A DNA stretch of 35,287 bases, taken from NCBI GenBank assembly GCA_019136135.1, contig JAGVUR010000149.1, forward strand, positions 1 through 35,287. Direction: 5' to 3'. The position numbers and the translations under genes are program-made. The notes beneath the pieces are model-generated. The model did not search any database, had not been told where the DNA came from, and saw only the letters and a list, made by a program, of their open reading frames with translations. Positions 17,521 through 25,036 of the stretch are shown here, piece by piece. Origin of the DNA: Verrucomicrobiota bacterium (GTDB taxonomy: Bacteria; Verrucomicrobiota; Lentisphaeria; Oligosphaerales; Oligosphaeraceae). Numbering within the stretch: the first letter of the stretch is position 1; the number at the start of each line of letters is the position of its first letter.

Positions 17521-18540
17521 ATGTCCATCCATCCACTTATAGTCACAGGTCCCACTGCAACAGGCAAGACGCGCCTGGCAGTCAATCTCGCACGGAAATT
17601 CAATGGCGAAATCATAAGCGCCGACTCCAGGCAAGTCTATAAGGGACTGGATCTGGGAACCGGGAAAGACCTCGAAGAATATGGAACGCCACCCGACAAT
17701 ATCCCGGTGCATCTGATTGACATCGTAGGACCAAACCAGGAATTCCATCTCAAGAAATTCCTCGAAACGGCACAGACGGCCATCCAGGACATCATGTCAC
17801 GGGGCAAGCTCCCGATCATTGCCGGCGGCACGCCGCTCTATATCAACGCGCTGATTAGAGGATACCAGCTCCCCGGCGGCGAACCCGATCCCGAACTCAG
17901 AAAGCAACTGCTGGAAATGGACGAAAAGCAACTGCTGGAAAAACTGCACCAAATCGCGTCCCCGGAACTGATTCAAAGGACGGACACGACACAGAAAAAA
18001 CGCATAGCAAGAGCAATCGAAATCGCTTTGTCAAACGAAGACGAAGCCCTCAACTACCCGCCACTGCAAAATACACTCGTCATGGCGCCATTCTTCGACC
18101 GGGCAGAAATCCACAGAAGAATCGAACTGCGGCTTGACGAACGAATCCAACAGGGAATGATCCGAGAAGTTGAAACACTCCATCAACATGGCGTCACCTG
18201 GGAAAGACTCGATTGGTTCGGACTTGAGTACAGGTACATAGCCAAATTCCTGAAAAACGAGCTTGAACTCCAGGAAATGAGAAACCAGCTTTTGGCGAAA
18301 ATCCGGGGATTCTGCAAAAGCCAGACCATTTGGTTTCGAAAAATGGAACGGGAAGGCATTGAGATCCATTGGATCCCAGACGGCGACTTCAATCAAGCAG
18401 CAAACCTCGTCAACTTATGGCTCAACGACAAACCGCTCCCAAAACCAACGATAAGATTGGCTGACACGCACTACGGACCCCAAAAACATCCAAATAGGTG
18501 GTCGGCAGGCAATCAATCAGTGCCCCAGGATCGCTCTTGA
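17521..18540 (+). CDS. miaA: tRNA dimethylallyltransferase MiaA
   Basis: MiaA transfers a dimethylallyl group to N6 of A37 in tRNAs reading UNN codons, the first step toward ms2i6A. The P-loop GPTATGKT occupies residues 10-17. SADSRQVYKGLDLGTGK at 34-50 matches the family SADSRQIY-GMDIGTAK motif, and IIAGGTPLYINALIRG matches the GGTGLY motif. Length is 339 against a usual 300-320; the extra C-terminal residues (roughly LADTHYGPQKHPNRW onward) overlap the 3' end of the convergent glycyl-radical enzyme gene by 24 bp. No ribosome-binding site precedes the ATG at 17521. It stands alone between the intergenic hairpin region and the opposing gene. Confidence 0.95.
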   Translation: MSIHPLIVTGPTATGKTRLAVNLARKFNGEIISADSRQVYKGLDLGTGKDLEEYGTPPDNIPVHLIDIVGPNQEFHLKKFLETAQTAIQDIMSRGKLPIIAGGTPLYINALIRGYQLPGGEPDPELRKQLLEMDEKQLLEKLHQIASPELIQRTDTTQKKRIARAIEIALSNEDEALNYPPLQNTLVMAPFFDRAEIHRRIELRLDERIQQGMIREVETLHQHGVTWERLDWFGLEYRYIAKFLKNELELQEMRNQLLAKIRGFCKSQTIWFRKMEREGIEIHWIPDGDFNQAANLVNLWLNDKPLPKPTIRLADTHYGPQKHPNRWSAGNQSVPQDRS

Positions 18541-20739
18541 CACAAACTCCTTCTGCCGCGACTCGTCCAACGACACGAACTTCGCCGAATACCCGCACAA
18601 ACGCACCAGCAAGCTGCCATGATTCTCAGGATGTTTCATCGCGTCTTCCAACTGCTCGCGAGTCACGCAATTCAACATCAACATGGCAGAGGACTTCAAT
18701 TGGCACCAGGACCGGACAATCGACCCGAATTGCGATGCATCCATCCCGTCCCCAGAAACAGCCAGGCTGAGAGTCGAGTTGGCGGGAAAGCAATCCAAAG
18801 GCAACCCCGACAAGCCATTGAGCACGCCAGTGACCGTATCGTCGTGGAATCGCGATGGCGTGATGCCCTGCGTCAAATAGTCGCCTTGCCGACGGCCATC
18901 CGGCGTCGCACGAGTCACCGGCGCCCACTGCCATATGTCAATGTAGCTGTACAAGCCAGGCTGGTAACGACCACCGCGCTCGTTCTTGTGCTTAGCGATC
19001 ACATCCGTCAAATCGTTGAGCAACCGGTTGGTCAACTCGAGGACCTCCGGCGACTCGCAACCAAAATGGGGCAAGCCTATCGCTTGTCGCCGCAGCGACT
19101 CGTGCCCTTCCCAATTGTCACGCACCGCAGCCAACACCTGTTGTGCATCGAGTTTCTTCAATGCGATCAAGCTGTTCACCATCACGGCGACTCCCGTCAA
19201 CGGCACCCCATGGGGACTGTATCGGGCGCCGCCAGCTGAATAGTCAAGACCGGACTGGGCACACCCCTCAAGGCACGCGGAAAAGAACGGGCATGGATTG
19301 ACCACCGGCCACTGCGAGCCGTATTTGGTAATCGTCTCCAGCATTCTGTCCATTGCAAGCGTCGCATTGCCCATCACGGTCTGGTAGATTTCCTCGAAGT
19401 TTTCCTCGTTCCCCAGCTTCTTGAATTTCATGCCTAGCCGCGCTTCTTCTTCTGGCACATCATGGATGCTCAAATCCATCACCTTGCCCAGGCTGAAGTA
19501 GTTGTTCGCCCCCTCGCTGTGCTCGCAACTATCCACGATCACCTCCCAGCAACCGCCTGCGACATAGTTGACAACGTCGCGAAGATCCTTTCCGAACCCA
19601 ACTTGAGCGGGAATAATCACATCGTCGTTGATGAAGTCATGGACATTGCGTCCCATCAGGAAATCCCCTGCCGCGTAGTCCACCAGTTCGGTTGGTGTCC
19701 CTGCATGAACCCGCAAATGGATTTTCGGGTACACCAGCCCCAGTTCACGATGGCATTCCAGGAACAGCCATGTCAACTCATTGGTCACATCTTTCCCGTT
19801 TTCGTCAACACCGCCAAGCATCAGCGTGTCGCCCTGCTCGCCACCATTGAACTGATCCGAAGTCTTCGAGTCGAAATCCAGCTTGCAATCCGTCTGAACA
19901 AGATACCGGCATACAAGCTCCTTGGCCTCTGCGGGCGTCAATCGACCCATTGCAAGGTCATTGCGGTACAACTCGATCAGCTGCCGGTCTGGGCTTCCCA
20001 TCACGGACATGCCGACTCCATCCATCACCCCACCCAGTTCATGGAAAAACCACAGCATTTCCAATCCGTCATAGAATGTTGCAGGCGGCTCCCAAGGAAT
20101 CACACGTGCTCGCTCGGCAATGCGTGCATAGTATTTCTTCGTCACATCGTCCGTCACTGTCGCCAATTCAGCTTCTGCCTGCTCTGCGAATCGGGCTGCG
20201 ATCTTCCTGACCAACATCAGGGAGTGTTTTGCTGCGGCATAGAAAGGCGCCGTTTCGGGATTGCCATTGGCCTCTTCTCCCGCCTCAAGTTCGGCATAGC
20301 AGCCTTTAAGCCCAAGTTTCAGCACTCGAGTAAACGGGAAACAATGGTGGTCGTAATCGCAATACGGTCCATACGCCAAGTGCAACCCCAATGCGCTTGC
20401 CGCGCAGTATTCAGCATGCGCCTGGGGATTGGCATCGCGATACTTGTGCCGATTTCGTATCAACACCCAGCCGCCGCTGCTGTTCTCGCAACATCCATCG
20501 TACTCAGACATCTTTAGCCCAGTCTCGAAGAAAAACGGATTATGCGGAAACAAAACAGGAGTGAAACCATCGGCTATGATCTCATACTGGGCAACCTTCT
20601 GCTCCAAAGCAGACGCTTCGGGATGCGACGCAGCCCACGCCTCCATCGCGTCAAGCAACGGATTGAACGGACGGGACACGCGCCTGAATGACTTCGTCTC
20701 GTAATATGCCTTCAACTCACGCTTCAACTCGTCAAACAT
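18517..20739 (-). CDS. Glycyl-radical enzyme of the PFL family, substrate unknown
   Basis: Glycyl-radical enzymes perform oxygen-sensitive radical eliminations or C-C cleavages in fermentation. The C-terminal glycyl-radical loop is VRLCGYSAKF, with the radical at G716. The active-site loop is AGGCWEV with C397 and E399. The G-C-x-E form fits the eliminase-type enzymes (diol dehydratase, choline lyase, hydroxyproline dehydratase, isethionate lyase), not true pyruvate formate-lyase, which has two adjacent Cys. Trp between Cys and Glu is unusual as far as I recall. ATPDGRR at 611-617 is the conserved substrate-barrel motif. Length 740 is shorter than the 780-850 of most eliminases. The reaction cannot be assigned; deoxysugar-derived propanediol is one guess, given GH95 nearby. 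The activase is at 15944-16798. No clear ribosome-binding site precedes ATG 20739. Confidence 0.92.
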   Translation of the reverse strand: MFDELKRELKAYYETKSFRRVSRPFNPLLDAMEAWAASHPEASALEQKVAQYEIIADGFTPVLFPHNPFFFETGLKMSEYDGCCENSSGGWVLIRNRHKYRDANPQAHAEYCAASALGLHLAYGPYCDYDHHCFPFTRVLKLGLKGCYAELEAGEEANGNPETAPFYAAAKHSLMLVRKIAARFAEQAEAELATVTDDVTKKYYARIAERARVIPWEPPATFYDGLEMLWFFHELGGVMDGVGMSVMGSPDRQLIELYRNDLAMGRLTPAEAKELVCRYLVQTDCKLDFDSKTSDQFNGGEQGDTLMLGGVDENGKDVTNELTWLFLECHRELGLVYPKIHLRVHAGTPTELVDYAAGDFLMGRNVHDFINDDVIIPAQVGFGKDLRDVVNYVAGGCWEVIVDSCEHSEGANNYFSLGKVMDLSIHDVPEEEARLGMKFKKLGNEENFEEIYQTVMGNATLAMDRMLETITKYGSQWPVVNPCPFFSACLEGCAQSGLDYSAGGARYSPHGVPLTGVAVMVNSLIALKKLDAQQVLAAVRDNWEGHESLRRQAIGLPHFGCESPEVLELTNRLLNDLTDVIAKHKNERGGRYQPGLYSYIDIWQWAPVTRATPDGRRQGDYLTQGITPSRFHDDTVTGVLNGLSGLPLDCFPANSTLSLAVSGDGMDASQFGSIVRSWCQLKSSAMLMLNCVTREQLEDAMKHPENHGSLLVRLCGYSAKFVSLDESRQKEFVSRAILGH

Positions 20740-20931
20740 AGAAAAGCCCCATAAGTTCCCAGCCTTTTTCGCCTAACAATTCTTGCGCAATGCAACACAA
20801 TGACCATGCCAAAAGATAATCAAACAAAACAATCATACAACAAAACAAGATGGATTTATTCGCCCAACCCAGCCGGCCCGCCCGACTGGGAACGCCCCAG
20901 TTTCGCCGCTTTAGCGGCGACTTTCTCTCAA

Positions 20932-20956
20932 GTACGAGCACCCCGGGTGCCCGTAC
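20932..20956. repeat. Dispersed intergenic palindrome, copy 4
   Basis: The core is GTACGAGCACCC, C, GGGTGCCCGTAC, pairing 11 of 12 positions around one central base. It is preceded by GCCGCTTTAGCGGCGAC and a CTTTCTCTCAA stretch as in the array at 13986-14252, but the rest of the 121-bp unit is absent. Confidence 0.85.
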
Positions 20957-21105
20957 CTGAACTGTCTTGTAGTAGGGCAGATTTATCTGCCCTATCCAAC
21001 CCGTCCGCCCCTGTCTGACCCTGTCCGCCCCGTCCCAGTACCAGAACCTTCACGCCCCACAAAACCCAACGTCAACGTCCCAAGTCCCAGACACCAGTCG
21101 CATGG

Positions 21106-21144
21106 GTCCCATTTGTCTCATTCGTCCCATAGGTCCCAGTCCCA
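21106..21144. repeat. Short degenerate tandem repeat (GTCCCATnn)
   Basis: GTCCCATTT, GTCTCATTC and GTCCCATAG follow one another (9-bp period), then GTCCCA twice. It is non-coding simple-sequence DNA next to a palindromic repeat copy. Confidence 0.7.
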
Positions 21145-21308
21145 AAATCTCAAATGCCGAACCCAAGATGCATGCCACATACAGCCTAAGCACGAAACCA
21201 ATGTTTTTTGGGCTTTGATTTCAATTTTTTCTTTGCCTTTCACGCAAAATGCATTAATTTAGATATTTCCCCGAATTTCCAACTTACTTTACCTTAAATA
21301 TAAAAGCC

Positions 21309-22673
21309 ATGGACATCATCGTATCCGTTGTCAGTTTAGGATGTGCAAAGAATCTCGTCGATACGGAAGTGATGTGCGGTTCTCTTGTTGCCAATGGTTG
21401 CTATTTGTCGGCATCCGAGAATGATGCCAACGTGATTTTGGTCAACACCTGCTGTTTCATCCAGGATGCTCGCGACGAGGCTGAGCAGGCCATTAAGGAA
21501 GCGATTGCGTGGAAGCGTCGTTCGCGCAAATCCCGCCGGATGGTCGTTGTCGCCGGCTGCCTGGTCCAGCGCGATCCTCAGGATACCGCAGGACGATACC
21601 CTGACGTCGACCTCTTCCTCGGCCTGGACGACGTCCCGGACGCCGCAAGGAAAATCAAGGCATTGTTCGCCAAGCCAGATTCCAAGCAACCGATTCCAGC
21701 AGGCGGTTTACCCACCTACCTCTACGACCACCATACCCCGAGGCTGACGGTGACGCCGGAGGCTTTCGCATACGTCAAGATCGCAGAGGGATGCGACCAC
21801 CGTTGCGGATTCTGCGCTATCCCGCTCTTCAGGGGACGGCAGCGAAGCAGACAGGACGAGTCGATCGTCGAAGAATGCAAGCAGCTGCTCGACCAGGGAG
21901 TACGTGAAATTAATTTCATAGCACAGGATTCGTCAAGCTACGCAAAAGACCGGAACAATGGCGACAACCTGGCCAAACTCCTCAAGAAATGCGACAAGCT
22001 CAAAGGCGACTTCTGGCTCCGGGTCCTCTACACACATCCCTTGCACACCAGCGATGAACTCCTCGAAACGATCGCCAACGGAAAACACATCGTCCCATAC
22101 CTGGACATGCCAATACAACACTGCGCAACGCCAGTGCTCAAGGCGATGAAACGAGGCTTCACTGGCCCGCAAACCAAAGAACTCCTCAACCACATCAGGA
22201 AGGACTTCCCTAACCTCACCATCCGCACGACCGTCCTGGTCGGCTACCCAGGCGAAACGGACGAAGACTTCAACGAACTCCTGGATTTCATCCGCGAATT
22301 CAAGTTTGACAGGCTGGGAGCCTTCGCGTTCTCCCCGGAAATCGGCACCTACGCCGCCTCGATAAAGGACAATCTGGTTCCAACCGAGGTCGCAAACAAC
22401 AGAAAAGACCTTATCTTACAAGCACAAGCCGAAATCTCACGGGAAAACAACGCAAGGCTCCTGGGCAAAAAACTCAACGTCCTGCTGGAAACACAACTTG
22501 AAGGACCATATTGGGAAGCCCGTACAAAAGCCGACGCACCAGACGTAGATCAAATCGTCACGGTCAAAGTCCGCCAACCAAGAAGTACAAAATCAAGATT
22601 CACTGACGTCATCGTAACCGAAACACAAGACTTCGAGATGAACGCAGAAGAATGTCAAAAGACTAAACCTTAA
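21309..22673 (+). CDS. rimO: Ribosomal protein S12 methylthiotransferase RimO
   Basis: RimO adds a methylthio group to an aspartate of ribosomal protein S12 using two [4Fe-4S] clusters and SAM. The N-terminal UPF0004 domain carries SLGCAKNLVDTE (C12), NTC (C48) and AGC (C84), ligands of the auxiliary cluster. SLGCAKN distinguishes RimO from MiaB. The radical SAM motif is C162-DHR-C166-GF-C169. A C-terminal TRAM-like domain follows from about residue 380. Length (454) is normal. The gene has no ribosome-binding site. It opens a tightly spaced plus-strand run (ftsQ-like 18 bp later, then cysS). Its first 250-300 bp are G/T-rich, whereas the remainder is strongly A/C-rich like its neighbours, suggesting a recombination junction inside the gene. 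Confidence 0.95.
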   Translation: MDIIVSVVSLGCAKNLVDTEVMCGSLVANGCYLSASENDANVILVNTCCFIQDARDEAEQAIKEAIAWKRRSRKSRRMVVVAGCLVQRDPQDTAGRYPDVDLFLGLDDVPDAARKIKALFAKPDSKQPIPAGGLPTYLYDHHTPRLTVTPEAFAYVKIAEGCDHRCGFCAIPLFRGRQRSRQDESIVEECKQLLDQGVREINFIAQDSSSYAKDRNNGDNLAKLLKKCDKLKGDFWLRVLYTHPLHTSDELLETIANGKHIVPYLDMPIQHCATPVLKAMKRGFTGPQTKELLNHIRKDFPNLTIRTTVLVGYPGETDEDFNELLDFIREFKFDRLGAFAFSPEIGTYAASIKDNLVPTEVANNRKDLILQAQAEISRENNARLLGKKLNVLLETQLEGPYWEARTKADAPDVDQIVTVKVRQPRSTKSRFTDVIVTETQDFEMNAEECQKTKP

Positions 22674-22691
22674 ACGAAATCCGCATTCAAC

Positions 22692-23567
22692 ATGGCACGA
22701 CGTCCATCTTCCTTTTCAACGCTAAAGACCACGACTGCAAGCAAGAATACAAGCCGCACAGTCAGACACGTCATCATGGTCTCCTGTGCCCTCGTTTGCC
22801 TTTTCCTGCTCGCATTCCTGGCGCATGTCCTCTGGTACAAACTCTATGTCAACAACGAAGCGCTTTTCCTCGAAAACATCAACGCACCAGAAACAAACAA
22901 CTACGCACCAAAAAAAGTCGCCGGCAAGATATCGATCGAAACAATCCTTTCCGAGTTGGGGGTTGAGGCGGGAAGCAAGAACTTGCTGACCATTAACATG
23001 AAGGCGATTCGAAAACGACTGGAAGCTGAAGCCATACTCAAGGACATCCAGGTGAGAAGACAGCTCCCCGACACCATCGAGATCTCCTTCAAGGAACGCT
23101 ACCCAAGGGCACGAATCATCTGCGGACCAAACTCTTGCTTCATCGACGACGATGCCGTACTCCTTCCCTTCAGGCACCCTAGCGGAAAGCCACTGCAATA
23201 CAACGTCGCCGGAATCCCCATCATCACCGCCATCACAAACCCAGACAAGCTCGTCCCGGGGAAGAAAACCAATGACAAGCACCTCCTGGCAGCGCTCGAA
23301 CTCCTGCAAATCACGGACATCAACAAGAACAATGTCTACTTCACGATCAAACAAATCCAACTGGTTGACACTCAGGAACTCCTTATCGTCAGACTCTCGC
23401 CGCTCCCGGGATGCACCGTCTTCGCACCGGACGCGGAAGTCATATTCCCGGTGACAGGCATGCAAAAGGCATTGGAAAGACTCCTGTTCATCGCGGCCAA
23501 TGTCAAGGAAACCAATCTCAAAACCATTGACGTCTCGTACAAAAACAATATCCCTTTCACACACTGA
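22692..23567 (+). CDS. ftsQ: FtsQ-like cell division protein (POTRA domain)
   Basis: The 291-residue product has the FtsQ/DivIB layout. A short basic cytoplasmic tail is followed by one membrane helix (VIMVSCALVCLFLLAFLAHV, about 27-46) and a periplasmic POTRA domain at about 80-140. The POTRA segment LLTINMKAIRKRLEAEAIL then KDIQVRRQLPDTIEISFKER follows the family pattern of a Leu/Ile-rich helix, V-R-xLPdT and E-R-xP. FtsQ links early and late divisome proteins at midcell. The C-terminal half is less conserved. Genes for ddl, ftsA or ftsZ, its usual neighbours, are not here; it lies between rimO and cysS. A homologous POTRA protein of other function cannot be excluded, hence moderate confidence. 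No ribosome-binding site is visible. Confidence 0.7.
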   Translation: MARRPSSFSTLKTTTASKNTSRTVRHVIMVSCALVCLFLLAFLAHVLWYKLYVNNEALFLENINAPETNNYAPKKVAGKISIETILSELGVEAGSKNLLTINMKAIRKRLEAEAILKDIQVRRQLPDTIEISFKERYPRARIICGPNSCFIDDDAVLLPFRHPSGKPLQYNVAGIPIITAITNPDKLVPGKKTNDKHLLAALELLQITDINKNNVYFTIKQIQLVDTQELLIVRLSPLPGCTVFAPDAEVIFPVTGMQKALERLLFIAANVKETNLKTIDVSYKNNIPFTH

Positions 23568-23592
23568 GCGAATGCAACAGACGACAACGACC

Positions 23593-24999
23593 ATGATCAC
23601 TTTCTACAATTCACTCCACCACAAACAACAAGAATTCAAGCCGATCACCGAAGGTCAAGCGGGACTCTACACCTGCGGACCAACAGTCTACAACTATGCG
23701 CACATCGGTAACTTCAGGGCCTACATGTTCGAAGACCTCCTCAAGAGAACACTCCAATTCTGCGGCATCAAGGTCAAGCATGTCATGAACCTTACGGACG
23801 TGGACGACAAGACGATCAGGGGAGCGCAAGCAGCCAAACTCCCGCTCAATGAATTCACGCAAAAATACAAGGACGCTTTCTTCCAGGACATCAAAACGCT
23901 CAGAATCGAACCCGCTGACGTCTATCCGGCGGCAACAGACCACATCCCGGAAATGATCGAAATCATCAAAGTCCTCTTCGAAAAGGGCATCGCATACCAG
24001 GCAGAGGACAAGTCAGTCTACTTCTCGATCGCAAAATGGCCCAGGTACGGACAACTAGTCCACATCGACCAGGACCAAATGAAGTCCGGAGCACGGGTCT
24101 CGATGGACGAATACGCAAAGGAATCAGTCGCGGATTTCGCGCTCTGGAAAGCCTATGACGAAGACGACGGAGACGTCGCATGGGATTCGCCATGGGGAAA
24201 GGGACGCCCGGGATGGCACCTGGAATGCTCCGCGATGTCAATGAAATACCTCGGAAAGACCTTTGACATCCACTGCGGCGGAATTGACAACATGTTCCCG
24301 CACCATGAAGATGAAATCGCGCAATCAGAAGCCGCCAACGGAGTCAAATTCGTCAACTACTGGCTGCATTGCGCACACCTGATGGTCGATGGACAAAAGA
24401 TGTCAAAATCCCTCGGGAACTTCTACACGCTCAGGGATATCCTCGAAAAGGGATATACCGGCAGGGAAATCAGGTGGGTCCTGCTCGGAACACACTACAG
24501 GCAATCGCTAAACTTCTCGTTCAAGGCACTCGAAGAAGCACGCACCGCGCTGCAAAGACTCGATGCACTAAAGACCAGACTCAAGGAAAACCAACAGGTC
24601 AACGACAACAACCAGGACCAAAATGTCGACAAGCTCCTGGAAGACGCCATCGAAAACTTCAAGAAAGCACTGTGCGACGACCTCAACATCTCCGCCGCAC
24701 TCGCCGCGCTATTCGACCTTCTCAGGGAACTCAACAAGCTGATGGACGACGGCAAATGCCTGGGCGTCAACGCGAAAAACGCACTCGAGACCCTGGCGAA
24801 AATGGATACCGTCCTCGCAGTCCTCGAGCCAGACCATGACGATCAGGTCCCGCAGGAAATCCAACAAATGGCCGAAGACAGGCAAGCGGCAAGGAAAGCC
24901 AAGGACTTCGCTACGGCAGACGAACTCAGAAAGAAACTCGACGAACTAGGATGGGTCGTCGAAGACACACCAAAAGGACCGAGAGTCAAGAAAAAATAA
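23593..24999 (+). CDS. cysS: Cysteinyl-tRNA synthetase
   Basis: CysRS charges tRNA-Cys. The class I signatures are HIGN (37-40, in [14 protein letters not shown]) and KMSKS (269-273). The zinc-site residues are seen in YTCGPTVYN (C28), [10 protein letters not shown], and [19 protein letters not shown]. Length of 468 is typical. ATG 23593 ([18 protein letters not shown]) matches the usual CysS start; ATG 23572 would add seven residues and begin four bases after the ftsQ-like stop, and remains possible. Neither has a ribosome-binding site. The next gene, a secreted heparinase-like protein, starts 37 bp downstream, so a housekeeping enzyme and an accessory enzyme may share a transcript. Confidence 0.97.
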   Translation: MITFYNSLHHKQQEFKPITEGQAGLYTCGPTVYNYAHIGNFRAYMFEDLLKRTLQFCGIKVKHVMNLTDVDDKTIRGAQAAKLPLNEFTQKYKDAFFQDIKTLRIEPADVYPAATDHIPEMIEIIKVLFEKGIAYQAEDKSVYFSIAKWPRYGQLVHIDQDQMKSGARVSMDEYAKESVADFALWKAYDEDDGDVAWDSPWGKGRPGWHLECSAMSMKYLGKTFDIHCGGIDNMFPHHEDEIAQSEAANGVKFVNYWLHCAHLMVDGQKMSKSLGNFYTLRDILEKGYTGREIRWVLLGTHYRQSLNFSFKALEEARTALQRLDALKTRLKENQQVNDNNQDQNVDKLLEDAIENFKKALCDDLNISAALAALFDLLRELNKLMDDGKCLGVNAKNALETLAKMDTVLAVLEPDHDDQVPQEIQQMAEDRQAARKAKDFATADELRKKLDELGWVVEDTPKGPRVKKK

Positions 25000-25036
25000 T
25001 CCGCTTGGAAATCATTCAAAAATCAAGGAGCCGATT

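Larger units (their letters stand above)
20740..21308. other. Repeat-rich intergenic spacer between divergent genes
   Basis: The 570-bp spacer separates the glycyl-radical enzyme gene (minus) from rimO (plus). It contains one palindromic core at 20932-20956 with its upstream GCCGC-TTTA-GCGGC hairpin, degenerate GTCCG-type repeats near 20999-21035, and GTCCCAT-type repeats at 21106-21144. The last 120 bp become AT-rich and probably hold the rimO promoter, though no box pair is convincing. No coding sequence was found. Confidence 0.7.
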
